Positions 9,207 through 17,886 of a stretch of DNA of 64,000 bases are shown piece after piece. Location of the stretch: positions 2,577,865 to 2,641,864 of the forward strand of contig JAGTTQ010000001.1 of the NCBI GenBank assembly GCA_018223415.1. Direction: 5' to 3'. A program made the translations under genes and the position numbers. The number at the start of each line of letters is the position of its first letter. The stretch's first letter is position 1. The notes under the pieces were generated by a model. The model was not told where the DNA came from. It ran no database searches and was given only the letters and a program-made list of their open reading frames with translations. The stretch comes from Eubacteriaceae bacterium Marseille-Q4139 (GTDB lineage Bacteria > Bacillota > Clostridia > Lachnospirales > Lachnospiraceae).

Positions 9207-10095
9207 TCCTGTACTTTTGCGGGAACTGATTGTGCGGAGCAGAAGCTTCCGCTTCCCGCTCATTGTTTTCGTGTTCAACGGGATTCTTGCGGCTGCGGCC
9301 ATGTTAAACATGTTTTCTGTTGTGGCCCAGATCCGGATTTCAGCCAATATCCAGTATGCCAGCTTTCTTAAACTGTACGTTTTTGTGGCGACGCTGGAAT
9401 TTCTGCTTTTAATGTTTATCATGCCGGCGCTTACGTCGGCCGGAATCAGCGGAGAGCGGGAGCGTCAGACGCTGGATCTGCTCTTTACGACGCAGATGAC
9501 GTCCTGGCAGATTATCATGGGAAAGCTGATATCGGCATTCAGCCAGCTTCTTCTCCTTGTGGTATCCAGCTTCCCGGTGCTGCTTCTGACTTTCGTCTAT
9601 GGAGGCGTAGATTTTGCGGATCTGGCCCTTCTTCTAGTGTGCTTTGTGACGGTTGCCATGTTCACGGGAGGCGTCGGGATTTTGTCGTCGTCCTTTATGA
9701 AGCGGTCGAATTTTTCCAATGTCTGCACGTATGGGATTCTTCTGACCGTCGTAGTCGGGACGTATATGCTCAACCAGTTTGCGCTCCATATGTCACAGCT
9801 AAAGATCAACGGGCTGACGCCGGAGCCAGGGGAGATGCTTCCGAAGGCGGATTCCGGCGCCGCCGTGTATCTGCTTTTGTTAAACCCGGTGGTGACGTTT
9901 TCTGAGATCATGGAGAATCAGGTGTCCGGCTCCGAAAGCATCCTGTCTCTGGGGCAGTTTCTCGGCTCCAGGCCGGAAAATCTCGTGACGGAGCACTGGA
10001 CGCTTTTCAGCCTCGCCGTCCAGCTTGTGCTGGCTGCCATTTTTGTGAGTGCTGCCGTATATTTCCTGAATCCTGCAGGGAGAGACAAACGATAA
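9196..10095 (+). CDS. ABC-2 type permease
   Basis: Integral membrane partner of the preceding ATPase, 299 aa, with about six predicted membrane segments. The ABC-2 hallmark is present: first helix, then an amphipathic stretch ERERQTLDLLFTTQMTSWQI that couples to the ATPase. The start is GTG at 9196, supported by GGAGGTGATC at 9181-9190. The hydrophilic segment ~200-225 may be extracellular. The substrate is unknown. The endonuclease IV gene starts 13 bp after the stop and may share the transcript. Confidence 0.88.
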   Translation: MKDNPVLLRELIVRSRSFRFPLIVFVFNGILAAAAMLNMFSVVAQIRISANIQYASFLKLYVFVATLEFLLLMFIMPALTSAGISGERERQTLDLLFTTQMTSWQIIMGKLISAFSQLLLLVVSSFPVLLLTFVYGGVDFADLALLLVCFVTVAMFTGGVGILSSSFMKRSNFSNVCTYGILLTVVVGTYMLNQFALHMSQLKINGLTPEPGEMLPKADSGAAVYLLLLNPVVTFSEIMENQVSGSESILSLGQFLGSRPENLVTEHWTLFSLAVQLVLAAIFVSAAVYFLNPAGRDKR

Positions 10096-10108
10096 CGGAG
10101 GAAAAACA

Positions 10109-10945
10109 ATGTTTCAGATTGGATGCCATCTTTCCTGTGCAAAGGGCTTTGCGGCCATGGGAAAAGATGCCTTGAAAATACATGCGACGGCTTTCCAGTT
10201 TTTCACCAGGAACCCACGCGGCGGAAGCGCGAAGGCCATCGACGAAGACGATGTGGCGGCGTTCCTCAAAATAAAGGAGGAAGCCGGGATCGGGACGCTG
10301 GTGGCTCATGCGCCCTATACGCTGAATGCCTGTGCCGCGGAGGAGCGGATCCGGGAATTTGCGAGAAATACCATGGAGGATGACTTAAAGCGGATGGAAT
10401 ATCTGCCGGGGAACCTCTATAATTTCCATCCCGGAAGCCACGTAAAGCAGGGAATGGAGACAGGAATCCGCCTGATTGCGGATCAGTTAAACGGGCTTTT
10501 AAAGAAAGAACAGACGACGACGGTGCTCTTAGAAACCATGTGCGGAAAGGGCAGTGAAGTCGGCGGACGGTTCGAGGAGCTTAAGGAGATTTTAGACCGG
10601 GTGGAGCTTAAGGAAAAAATGGGCGTCTGCCTGGATACCTGCCATGTCTGGGACGGCGGGTACGATATTGTACATGACCTGGACGGCGTGCTTTCTGAGT
10701 TTGACCGGGTGGTGGGCCTTTCCAGGCTGAAGGCCATCCATTTAAACGACAGCCAGAACCCGCTCGGCGCCAGGAAAGACCGTCATGCGCGGATCGGGGA
10801 GGGACATATCGGGTTAGACGCCATGGTGAGGATCATCAACCATCCGGCCCTGAAAGACCTGCCGTTCTGCCTCGAGACGCCCAACGAGCTGGACGGCTAT
10901 GCGAGGGAGATTGCGCTTTTAAAATCAAAGCGTGTGGAACCGTAA
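10109..10945 (+). CDS. nfo: Endonuclease IV (AP endonuclease family 2)
   Basis: Zinc-dependent apurinic/apyrimidinic endonuclease for base-excision repair, 278 aa, full length for Nfo. Family motifs occur in order: GCHLSCAKG, HAPYTLN, NFHPGSHV, LLETMCGKGSEVG, VCLDTCHVWDGGYD, HLNDSQNPLGARKDRHARIGEGHIG-type segment and LETPNELDG. These contain the His, Glu and Asp ligands of the trinuclear zinc site. GGAGG lies upstream of the ATG. It is probably read through from the exporter operon and is followed by the SPFH gene after 33 bp. Confidence 0.95.
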   Translation: MFQIGCHLSCAKGFAAMGKDALKIHATAFQFFTRNPRGGSAKAIDEDDVAAFLKIKEEAGIGTLVAHAPYTLNACAAEERIREFARNTMEDDLKRMEYLPGNLYNFHPGSHVKQGMETGIRLIADQLNGLLKKEQTTTVLLETMCGKGSEVGGRFEELKEILDRVELKEKMGVCLDTCHVWDGGYDIVHDLDGVLSEFDRVVGLSRLKAIHLNDSQNPLGARKDRHARIGEGHIGLDAMVRIINHPALKDLPFCLETPNELDGYAREIALLKSKRVEP

Positions 10946-10978
10946 AAACAGAGAAAATTGTAAGGAGGTTTCCGGAAT

Positions 10979-12289
10979 ATGGGAATTATAAAAGCAGCAG
11001 TCAGATCCATTTCAGGCGGTCTGGCAGATCAGTGGCTCGAGGTGATTGAGGCCGGCGGAATGAGCGATTCTACCGTGTTTGCGCCCGGCGTCCTCACGAG
11101 AAGAGGAGAAAATGTGAAGGGGACAGCCGGAACGGTGTCCAACGGCTCCATGATCCGGGTGTATCCGAACCAGTTTATGATGCTGGTGGACGGCGGAAAA
11201 GTCGTGGACTACACGGCTGAGGAGGGCTATTATACGGTGAACAATTCCTCCATGCCGTCGCTTTTTAACGGGGAATTCGGGGAAACCTTAAAGGAGTCCT
11301 TTAACCGGATCCGGTTCGGCGGCGAATCGCCCTTTGAGCAGAAGGTCTATTTTATCAACCTTCAGGAAATCAAGGGAATCAAGTTCGGCACCAGGACGCC
11401 GGTCAACTATTTTGACAATTTTTACAACGCAGAGCTGTTTCTCAGGGCCCACGGCACGTATTCCATCAAAATTACGGATCCGCTCCGTTTTTATGCGGAG
11501 GTGATTCCGAAGAACCGCGAATATGTCAACGTGGAGGACATCAACGAGCAGTATTTAAGCGAATTTTTGGAGGCCTTCCAGACGGCCATCAACCAGATGT
11601 CTGCCGACGGGACGCGGATTTCCTTCGTGACGTCCAGAGGGCGCGAGCTTGGAAAATACATGGCAAATGTGCTGGATGAGGACTGGCGGAAGATGCGCGG
11701 AATGGAGATTCAGTCGGTGGGAATTGCAAGCATTTCCTACGACGAGGAGTCCCAGGAGCTCATCAACTTGAGAAACCGCGGCGCCATGTTAAGCGACGCC
11801 TCCATCCGGGAGGGCTATGTGCAGGGCCGGATCGCAGAGGGAATCGGCGAGGCAGGCTCCAATGCAGGCGGCGCCATGGCCGGCTTCATGGGGATCGGCA
11901 TGGGAATGCAGACCGGCGGAGGCTTCATGGGGGCGGCATCGGCGGCCAATATGCAGCAGATGCAGATGGAGAACCAGAGAAGAATGGCCGGAAACGGAAT
12001 GGGCGCCGGCGCCATGGGGACACAGGCCGGAAACGGAATGGGCGCTGGCGCCATGGGAACGCAGGCCGGAGCTGGCATGGCAAATCCGGCGGCGGGAATG
12101 GCCGGCATGCAAAGCCCTGGTGCCGGAGCGGCCGGGACGTGGACGTGTTCCTGCGGGACGATCAACAGCGGGAAATTCTGTTCGGAATGCGGAAGCCCGA
12201 GACCGGCGGTGTCGGGGACATGGACGTGCTCCTGCGGAACTGTGAACAGCGGAAAATTCTGCTCGGAGTGCGGGAAGCCAAGACCATAA
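10979..12289 (+). CDS. SPFH-domain protein (YdjI/virion-core-like) with repeat tail and two zinc ribbons
   Basis: 436 aa. Residues ~30-250 are an SPFH/band-7-like domain of the YdjI type (segments VYPNQFMMLVDGGKV, HGTYSIKITDPLRFY). A Gly/Met/Ala-rich region follows (~285-385) with a 13-residue unit, GNGMGAGAMGTQA, encoded by 39-bp tandem repeats at 11986, 12025 and a partial third at 12064. The end is two near-identical zinc ribbons, each with four Cys (TWTCSCGT ... KFCSECG). There is no membrane segment, so recruitment to a membrane partner is likely. It leads a three-gene module with zinc-ribbon and TPM proteins. In Bacillus subtilis the YdjI-type protein is encoded with PspA; no pspA is present here. 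Confidence 0.85.
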   Translation: MGIIKAAVRSISGGLADQWLEVIEAGGMSDSTVFAPGVLTRRGENVKGTAGTVSNGSMIRVYPNQFMMLVDGGKVVDYTAEEGYYTVNNSSMPSLFNGEFGETLKESFNRIRFGGESPFEQKVYFINLQEIKGIKFGTRTPVNYFDNFYNAELFLRAHGTYSIKITDPLRFYAEVIPKNREYVNVEDINEQYLSEFLEAFQTAINQMSADGTRISFVTSRGRELGKYMANVLDEDWRKMRGMEIQSVGIASISYDEESQELINLRNRGAMLSDASIREGYVQGRIAEGIGEAGSNAGGAMAGFMGIGMGMQTGGGFMGAASAANMQQMQMENQRRMAGNGMGAGAMGTQAGNGMGAGAMGTQAGAGMANPAAGMAGMQSPGAGAAGTWTCSCGTINSGKFCSECGSPRPAVSGTWTCSCGTVNSGKFCSECGKPRP

Positions 12290-12309
12290 TCCCGTAAGAG
12301 GAGGAGCCT

Positions 12310-13338
12310 ATGGCACTTGTAAACTATAAATGTCCCAACTGCGGCGGAGGCCTGAAATTTGATCCGGCCACCCAGTCCTTTGAGTGCGAATACTGCCTCT
12401 CCTCGTTCACAGAGCAGGAGATGGAGGAGCTGGCGAAAAAGGCGGAGGAGAAGGCAGGAGCTTCGCCGGCGGTTGTCTGTACCTGCCCCAACTGCGGCGC
12501 AGAGCTGGTGGCGGAGGAGACGACGGCCGCGGCCTTCTGTTATTACTGCCACAGCCCGGTCATCGTTTCAGGCCGGCTTTCCGGGGAATTCCTGCCGGAT
12601 TATGTGATCCCCTTTGCGCTGGACCGGAAGCGGGCGCTGGAAATTTTTTCCGGCTGGATTGGGAAGAAGAAATTCCTTCCGCGGGCCTTTTTTTCGGAAA
12701 GCCAGATCGAGAAATTTACAGGCGTCTATTTCCCGTATCTGATGTATAGCTGCCAGGCAGAAGGGAAGATGACGGCGGAGGCGGAAAAGCTGCGGAGCTG
12801 GACGGCCGGAAACATCCGCTATACGGAGCATAAAAAATACCAGGTGGAGCGGGCCGGGGAGCTGGACGTGAAAAACATGGCCAGGAATGCCCTCTCCAGA
12901 GCCGACCATGAGCTGGTGGAAGGCGTCCTGCCCTTTGACATGGAGAAGCTGGAACCGTTCCGCATGGAATACTTATCCGGCTTCCAGGCGGAAAAGCGCG
13001 ACATGGACAGCCATACATATACAAACGAGGTGGAGGCGGAGGTGCGCGCCTACGCGGAGGAGAACCTGCGGGGGAGCATGGGCGGCTATGATTCAGTGCG
13101 GGTAAAGGATCAGAGCGTTGAGATCCGGAACGCTTCATGGAAATATGCCCTCCTTCCTGTGTGGGTCATGACATACCGCGACCGGAAAAAGGATAAGCTT
13201 TACTATTTTGCAATGAATGGACAGACGGGGAAAATAAACGGCGAGCTCCCTGTGGATAAAGGAAAGCTGGCGGCGCTGTTCGGCGCTGTGTTTGTGCCTG
13301 TCTTCCTGTTTCTTTTGGCAGGGGGGTGGCTGATTTGA
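12310..13338 (+). CDS. Zinc-ribbon membrane protein (YdjG-like)
   Basis: 342 aa. The N-terminus carries two Cys4 ribbons: CPNCGG with CEYC (residues ~8-31), and CPNCGAEL with CYYCHSP (~58-82). A long soluble region (~90-315) and one C-terminal membrane helix (~319-341) with an almost absent tail follow. The arrangement fits a cytoplasmic sensor or adaptor held at the membrane by its C-terminus, as described for YdjG, which helps anchor PspA in Bacillus. It lies 20 bp after the SPFH gene with a GAGGAG site and overlaps the TPM gene. Assignment to YdjG rests on architecture and context, not on a measured similarity. Confidence 0.72.
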   Translation: MALVNYKCPNCGGGLKFDPATQSFECEYCLSSFTEQEMEELAKKAEEKAGASPAVVCTCPNCGAELVAEETTAAAFCYYCHSPVIVSGRLSGEFLPDYVIPFALDRKRALEIFSGWIGKKKFLPRAFFSESQIEKFTGVYFPYLMYSCQAEGKMTAEAEKLRSWTAGNIRYTEHKKYQVERAGELDVKNMARNALSRADHELVEGVLPFDMEKLEPFRMEYLSGFQAEKRDMDSHTYTNEVEAEVRAYAEENLRGSMGGYDSVRVKDQSVEIRNASWKYALLPVWVMTYRDRKKDKLYYFAMNGQTGKINGELPVDKGKLAALFGAVFVPVFLFLLAGGWLI

Positions 13339-14246
13339 GAAAATGGAGAAAAGGGATCGCGGCCTGCCTTTTTTCGGCCGTTCTGATTCTTCCTGCCGGG
13401 CCTGCGCTTGCAAGGGTTTCGCTGGCCGGAGCTGAGAGCACCTATGACAGGGTCTATGACATGGCGGGGATTTTTTCCGACGAGGAGGAAGCAGCTCTTT
13501 CTGCGGCCATCGAAAGCCAGCGGACGGATATGGACATGGATCTGGCCATTGTGACGGCCGGCGACGCCATGGGCTACGGCGGTCAGGAATTTGCCGACTA
13601 TTTTTATGATGACAACGGGCTGGGAGAGGGCTCGGACAAAAGCGGTGTCCTGCTTCTTTTGGATATGGACAACCGTGAGATTGCCGTGTCCACCTCGGGA
13701 AAGATGATCCGATATCTCACGGATGTGCGGGTGGAGACCATCCTGGACGACGTGTATGAAAGGATGGTGGACGAAGAGTATTATGAGGCGGCCTCCGTGT
13801 TCCTTTCGGATGTGGAAGTCTGCTATGAAAACGGGATTGCAGGCGATCAGTTCACCTACGACCAGGAGACTGGCAGGGTGAGCGTTTACCGCCGGATTAC
13901 CGTGTTTGAGTTCCTGACGGCGCTTCTTCTGGCGGCTGTCTGCGGGGGCGCGGCCGTGCTGTCCGTGTCCAAGAGTTATAAAAAGGGCAGGAAAGACGAC
14001 CGCATGGCGGCCAATTTCCGGCTGTCTTACCGGAAGGACAGCGCGTTCCGGCTTGGCTCCGGCCTTGGCGAGGTGCTCCTTGGAAGCTATATTACCCAGC
14101 AGGTGATCCGCTCGGCCCAGAACCGCGGCGGCGGGCCCGGCGGGCGATCCGGCGGCTTCTCCGGGAGAGGTCTTTCCGGCGGCGGACGTTCTACGGTTCA
14201 CAGGACGGGCGGCCGCATCCATGGCGGCGGGAGCCGGAAATTTTAG
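13335..14246 (+). CDS. TPM-domain membrane protein (YdjH/YgcG-like)
   Basis: About 303 aa. A signal or membrane segment (~8-25) is followed by a TPM domain (~35-150; RVYDMAGIFSDEEEAALSAA, DLAIVTA, GVLLLLDMDNREIAVSTSG). A membrane helix (~193-212) and a Gly/Ser/Arg-rich tail (GGRSGGFSGRGLSGGGRS) follow, as in other TPM proteins. Two starts are possible: TTG at 13335 overlapping the previous stop, and GTG at 13326. GGGGGG at 13321-13326 favours TTG. It completes the SPFH/zinc-ribbon/TPM module, presumed to act on envelope integrity. Confidence 0.85.
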   Translation: MRKWRKGIAACLFSAVLILPAGPALARVSLAGAESTYDRVYDMAGIFSDEEEAALSAAIESQRTDMDMDLAIVTAGDAMGYGGQEFADYFYDDNGLGEGSDKSGVLLLLDMDNREIAVSTSGKMIRYLTDVRVETILDDVYERMVDEEYYEAASVFLSDVEVCYENGIAGDQFTYDQETGRVSVYRRITVFEFLTALLLAAVCGGAAVLSVSKSYKKGRKDDRMAANFRLSYRKDSAFRLGSGLGEVLLGSYITQQVIRSAQNRGGGPGGRSGGFSGRGLSGGGRSTVHRTGGRIHGGGSRKF

Positions 14247-14276
14247 GGCGCGGAAACGAAGAGAGGGATATCAGAG

Positions 14277-15191
14277 ATGAAAATAGAAAAGATCGGAATT
14301 ATTGGAAAGGGAGCCCTGGGCGTGATGTACGGGAAATGGCTGGCCGGCCGTCTGGGAAACAGCCAGGTGTTTTTCCTGGCAGATGAGGCGCGGGCAGAGG
14401 CATACCGGGCGTCGGAGACATACTCAAACGGAGAGCCCTGCGGTTTCCAGTACCGGACGCCGGCAGAGGCGGAGCCGGTGGATCTGATTATTTTTGCCGT
14501 GAAGTTCCTTGGGATGGAGGCGGCTATTGAAACGGCGCGGCCGTTTGTCGGGGAGAAGACGGTTCTCCTTTCCGTGTTAAACGGCGTATTGAGCGAGCAG
14601 ATGCTGGAAAAGGAGTTCGGCGCCGGGCACGTGGTTTACTGCTGCGTTCAGGGCATGGATGCCGGGAAAGACGGGAATGCGGTGACGTACCGGAACATGG
14701 GATATATTTCCGTGGGAAATCCGGACGGGAGCAGGGATGAGAAGCTTGCGGCCGTGACAGAGCTGTTTGACAGAACCGGGCTTTCCTATGAGGTTCCGGC
14801 GGACATCAGACGGCAGATGTGGAGCAAGCTGATGCTCAATGACGGCGTTAATCAGGTGACGGCCATTTACAAGGCGCCGTACCGGCTTGTGCAGAAGGAA
14901 GGCGAGGCCAGAACCATGATGGTGGAGGCCATGCGCGAGGTGATGCGGACGGCTGCTTTCGAGGAGGTGGAGCTGACGGAGGCGGACATCGCTTCGTGGC
15001 TTGACCTTCTGGATCATCTGGATCCCGACGGGCGGACGTCCATGTGCCAGGATATCATGGCCGGCCGCAGGACAGAAAAGGAGCTGTTTTCGGGAACGAT
15101 CCGGCGTCTGGCGGCGGAGCACGGGATTTCGGTGCCGGTCAATGATTTTTTATATGAGAAGCTGCAGGAGCTTGAGGAAGGGATGAAATAG
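14277..15191 (+). CDS. panE: Ketopantoate reductase family protein (2-dehydropantoate 2-reductase)
   Basis: 304 aa NADPH-dependent reductase; in the family it converts 2-dehydropantoate to pantoate for coenzyme A synthesis. The Rossmann motif is GKGALGVMYGKWLAG near the N-terminus. The ApbA/PanE segments AVKFLG and LNGV, and the C-terminal helical domain with the catalytic Lys in MWSKLMLNDGVNQVTAIY, are present. No panB, panC or panD is nearby, so a related 2-oxo acid substrate cannot be excluded. It ends 4 bp before the DUF3842 gene. Confidence 0.85.
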   Translation: MKIEKIGIIGKGALGVMYGKWLAGRLGNSQVFFLADEARAEAYRASETYSNGEPCGFQYRTPAEAEPVDLIIFAVKFLGMEAAIETARPFVGEKTVLLSVLNGVLSEQMLEKEFGAGHVVYCCVQGMDAGKDGNAVTYRNMGYISVGNPDGSRDEKLAAVTELFDRTGLSYEVPADIRRQMWSKLMLNDGVNQVTAIYKAPYRLVQKEGEARTMMVEAMREVMRTAAFEEVELTEADIASWLDLLDHLDPDGRTSMCQDIMAGRRTEKELFSGTIRRLAAEHGISVPVNDFLYEKLQELEEGMK

Positions 15192-15195
15192 CAGC

Positions 15196-15606
15196 ATGAA
15201 GATTATGGTGATAGACGGCCAGGGCGGCAAGATGGGGAAAAGCATCGTCGAGCAGATGAAAAAGGCGTTTCCCCAGGATGAGATCCTGGCCATAGGGACG
15301 AACAGCACCGCGACGGCGGCCATGTTAAAGGCAGGAGCCGACGAGGGCGCGACAGGGGAGAATCCGGCGATTGTGGGAAGCGGGACAGCGGACGTGATCG
15401 TAGGGCCCCTGGGCATCGTGATTGCCGATTCCCTTCTCGGGGAGATCACGCCGGCCATGGCGGCGGCCATCGGGAGAAGCCGTGCAAAGAAGGTGCTGCT
15501 CCCGGTAAACCGCTGCCAGCATTTTGTTGTGGGCCTTAAGGAGCTGCCGCTCGGGGAGTACGTGCGGCTGGCCGTGGAAGAGGTGGCCAGACTCCGGGAC
15601 GAGTAG
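15196..15606 (+). CDS. DUF3842 family protein
   Basis: 136 aa. It starts like a nucleotide-binding fold (MKIMVIDGQGGKMGKSIVEQ) and contains the Gly-rich segments GTNSTATAAMLKAGA and GPLGIVIADSLLGEITPAMA, which I recognise from DUF3842 proteins of Clostridia. The conserved CQHFVVGLKELPL lies near the end. Function is unknown. It probably shares a transcript with the upstream reductase gene. Confidence 0.8.
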   Translation: MKIMVIDGQGGKMGKSIVEQMKKAFPQDEILAIGTNSTATAAMLKAGADEGATGENPAIVGSGTADVIVGPLGIVIADSLLGEITPAMAAAIGRSRAKKVLLPVNRCQHFVVGLKELPLGEYVRLAVEEVARLRDE

Positions 15607-15737
15607 GGGCTATGAGGGCAGGAAGCCGGGGAAAAGGGGCAGCGGAGACGCAGGCCGGGACAGATACGGGCCCGGGAAAAGCCGACCTTGGAAGGCAGAT
15701 CCAGTATGGGCGGCTGCCCCGGGGAGCCCGGGAAATC

Positions 15738-16874
15738 CTAAGATTCCGGCACGGGGACGGCGGGATCTTTTAATCCGTAGACCCGCTCCCATTCCTTCGT
15801 GCCTTCTACCTTATAGACCCGGCTTTTGTTCATCTGAAGGAATTTTATCAGTTCATAGCAGTCGATCCAGATTTCGCCGTTTCCCTCTTTCTGGGATTCG
15901 TCAAAAATAAGCTGGAGGCCGAAGTGCAGGTGGGGCGTGGAAATGTTGTTGGTGTTTTCCGTCGCACTGTATCCGGTGCGCCCGAGATAGCCGATGACGT
16001 CCCCGGCTGTGACGGTGCTGCCGATTTCAAGGTCGCTTTGGTAGGGATAATTTTTCCTGAGATGGGCGTAATAGTAATACCGCTTTTTGTCAAAGCTCCG
16101 GATGCCGATGCGCCAGCCGCCGTACTGGTTCCAGCCCAGGGCTTCGACGGTTCCCGACTCCACGGCGATGACAGGCGTGCCCACCTGCCCCATCATGTCA
16201 TGGCCCAGGTGCTTTCTGGTGTAGCCGTAGGAACGGGAAGTGCCGAAATCGTCGTAGTCGCTGTACGGGAAATCCCTGGCAATGGGAGAGAAAGCCTTGA
16301 GGCCGTATTTTGTGACCCAGGTCTTTTCCTGGGCAGTCTGAGAGCCGTCATCACCGGCTGCCGGCGATGTCTCGGCCGCAGGATTTTGGGCAGAGGCGTC
16401 GATTTCCTCGTCGAAGTATCCGACCATGCCGCCTAAAACGGCGGTGTAGGCTTCCTTATAATAGGCATAATAAGGAAGGTCTGCGGCCAGCTCTTCCATG
16501 GAAGCGCCGGATTTCAGCTTTTCGGCCAGAGAATTTAAGTCTGCATCAGAGAAGCGGGAAAAATCCCCGCCGTATTTGGCTGCGAGCCAGGCAAGAAGAT
16601 CGATCCAGTTTAGATGGATGTCTGCCTGGCATGTTTCCACGTCCAGTCGGAAGGCTTTTTTTAAGACGTCGGCGGGAACGGTAAAGTCCACCCAGCGGAT
16701 GTAGTCAGCTTCTCCTGTTTCGCCGCTTTCGCTTTCGGAGTCCTCCCGGGCCAGAAAATAGTCCTCGGAGGCAGCCTCCCGGCTCTTGATGCAGAGGGAG
16801 CCGGTGAGAAGAAAGAGGATGAAAAGCTGGACGGCTATGATGACAGTGGATTTTGGGATGTTCGATGGATTCAT
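15738..16874 (-). CDS. Membrane-anchored M23 family metallopeptidase
   Basis: 378 aa. An N-terminal signal-anchor (~8-26) is followed by a ~190-residue unknown region. An LytM/M23 peptidase domain (~225-345) follows with zinc-binding segments KHLGHDMMG and HLHFGLQ plus VIAVESGTVEALG. The predicted role is cleavage of peptidoglycan cross-bridges or regulation of cell-wall hydrolysis outside the membrane. I chose ATG at 16874 because AGGAGAG sits 8 nt upstream; the frame is open further upstream without such a site. The gene is convergent with DUF3842 and divergent from apt. Confidence 0.9.
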   Translation of the reverse strand: MNPSNIPKSTVIIAVQLFILFLLTGSLCIKSREAASEDYFLAREDSESESGETGEADYIRWVDFTVPADVLKKAFRLDVETCQADIHLNWIDLLAWLAAKYGGDFSRFSDADLNSLAEKLKSGASMEELAADLPYYAYYKEAYTAVLGGMVGYFDEEIDASAQNPAAETSPAAGDDGSQTAQEKTWVTKYGLKAFSPIARDFPYSDYDDFGTSRSYGYTRKHLGHDMMGQVGTPVIAVESGTVEALGWNQYGGWRIGIRSFDKKRYYYYAHLRKNYPYQSDLEIGSTVTAGDVIGYLGRTGYSATENTNNISTPHLHFGLQLIFDESQKEGNGEIWIDCYELIKFLQMNKSRVYKVEGTKEWERVYGLKDPAVPVPES

Positions 16875-17008
16875 AGCATACACTCTCCTGGACGTATCCG
16901 GATTTTTGCGGAGACGAAAGGACGTCCCGCAGGAATACTTTTTTCTGAAAATTATATGCGGACATGCCGGGGAATATGACCCGGCAGGGCAGTTATGAGA
17001 TGAAATGC

Positions 17009-17191
17009 AACAGTTCAGCCATACCATTCATAATTTGACGGATTTTATTGTATAGACCAATGAAAAATGATATTGGCCGTCAAATGATTCATGTCGGGCG
17101 TCCGCCCTATATCCACATATGACAAAATGCTGCTCTGTGAGCAAGCTCCCACGCAGCATTTTGCCATATGTGTCTGCATGGCTGAACTGTT
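17009..17191. repeat. Nested inverted repeats in the apt leader
   Basis: Three inverted repeats share a 183-bp stretch in the 346-bp gap between the M23 gene and apt. Outer arms at 17009-17022 (AACAGTTCAGCCAT) and 17178-17191 are perfect, 14 bp. A 9-bp pair lies at 17033-17041 (ATTTGACGG) and 17081-17089. An inner 20-bp pair at 17114-17133 and 17153-17172 (arm CACATATGACAAAATGCTGC) has one mismatch and a 19-nt loop. No protein gene is convincing here. It could be a structured leader RNA or a small non-autonomous mobile element with terminal inverted repeats. Confidence 0.75.
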
Positions 17192-17220
17192 ACGATCAAA
17201 TGGTTTGGAGGAAAAGAAAT

Positions 17221-17745
17221 ATGAAAAAACTGGAAGAGTATGTAATCAGCATACCGGACTTTCCCGAGGAGGGAATCATTTTCCGGGACGTGACATCCAT
17301 CCTTCAGGAGGCAGACGGGCTTCATCTGGCCGTGGATAAGCTCCTTGGAATGGTGGAGGGCACGGAGTTTGACCTGGTGGTCGGGCCGGAGTCGAGAGGC
17401 TTTATTTTCGGCGTGCCGGTGGCCTACATGCTCCATAAGGGCTTCATCCCGGTTCGGAAGGCGGGGAAGCTGCCGCGGGAAACGGTGTCCGCCGAGTATG
17501 ACCTGGAATACGGGACATCGAAAATCGAGATCCATAAGGATGCCATCCGGCCTGGCCAGAAGGTTGTCATTGTCGATGATTTGATCGCCACAGGCGGGAC
17601 GACAGAAGCCATCATAAAGCTGGTGGAGTCCCTGGGCGGAGAAGTGGTTAAAATCTGCTTCGTCATGGAGCTTGCCGGCCTTAAGGGACGGGAGAAGCTG
17701 GCCGGTTATCAGGTGGAATCGGCCATCGTCTATGAGGGAAAATAA
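17221..17745 (+). CDS. apt: Adenine phosphoribosyltransferase
   Basis: 174 aa cytoplasmic enzyme making AMP from adenine and PRPP in purine salvage. It has the type I PRTase signature VVIVDDLIATGGT (~117-129), the N-terminal segment YVISIPDFPEEGIIFRD and GPESRGFIFG, all typical of Apt. The start is ATG at 17221, with TTGGAGGAAAAG just upstream. The frame stays open to 17119, but that extension lies inside the leader inverted repeats and lacks a ribosome site. Length equals the usual 170-180 aa. Confidence 0.96.
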   Translation: MKKLEEYVISIPDFPEEGIIFRDVTSILQEADGLHLAVDKLLGMVEGTEFDLVVGPESRGFIFGVPVAYMLHKGFIPVRKAGKLPRETVSAEYDLEYGTSKIEIHKDAIRPGQKVVIVDDLIATGGTTEAIIKLVESLGGEVVKICFVMELAGLKGREKLAGYQVESAIVYEGK

Positions 17746-17801
17746 GACGGACGCCGGGAAGAGGAGACATGTACCGGGAACCGCCGTCTGAACGAAAAAC
17801 A

Positions 17802-17850
17802 GGCCGGCAGCCGCAGAAAAGGAAATATTTCTGCGCTGCCGGCCGATTTT
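17802..17850 (+). terminator. Hairpin terminator between apt and dinB
   Basis: Stem GGCCGGCAG-CGCAGAAA pairs with TTTCTGCG-CTGCCGGCC around a short AT loop. GATTTTG follows on the plus strand and AAAAAC precedes it, so it may act in both directions. It lies 57 bp after the apt stop. Confidence 0.75.
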
Positions 17851-17886
17851 GTCAGAAGTCCCAATCAAAAAACCGAAATTTTCCAC

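Noticed and set aside
12139..12285. Sequencing or assembly duplication in the SPFH gene tail
   Set aside because: The two zinc ribbons differ at several bases and amino acids, so this is a real, diverged duplication.
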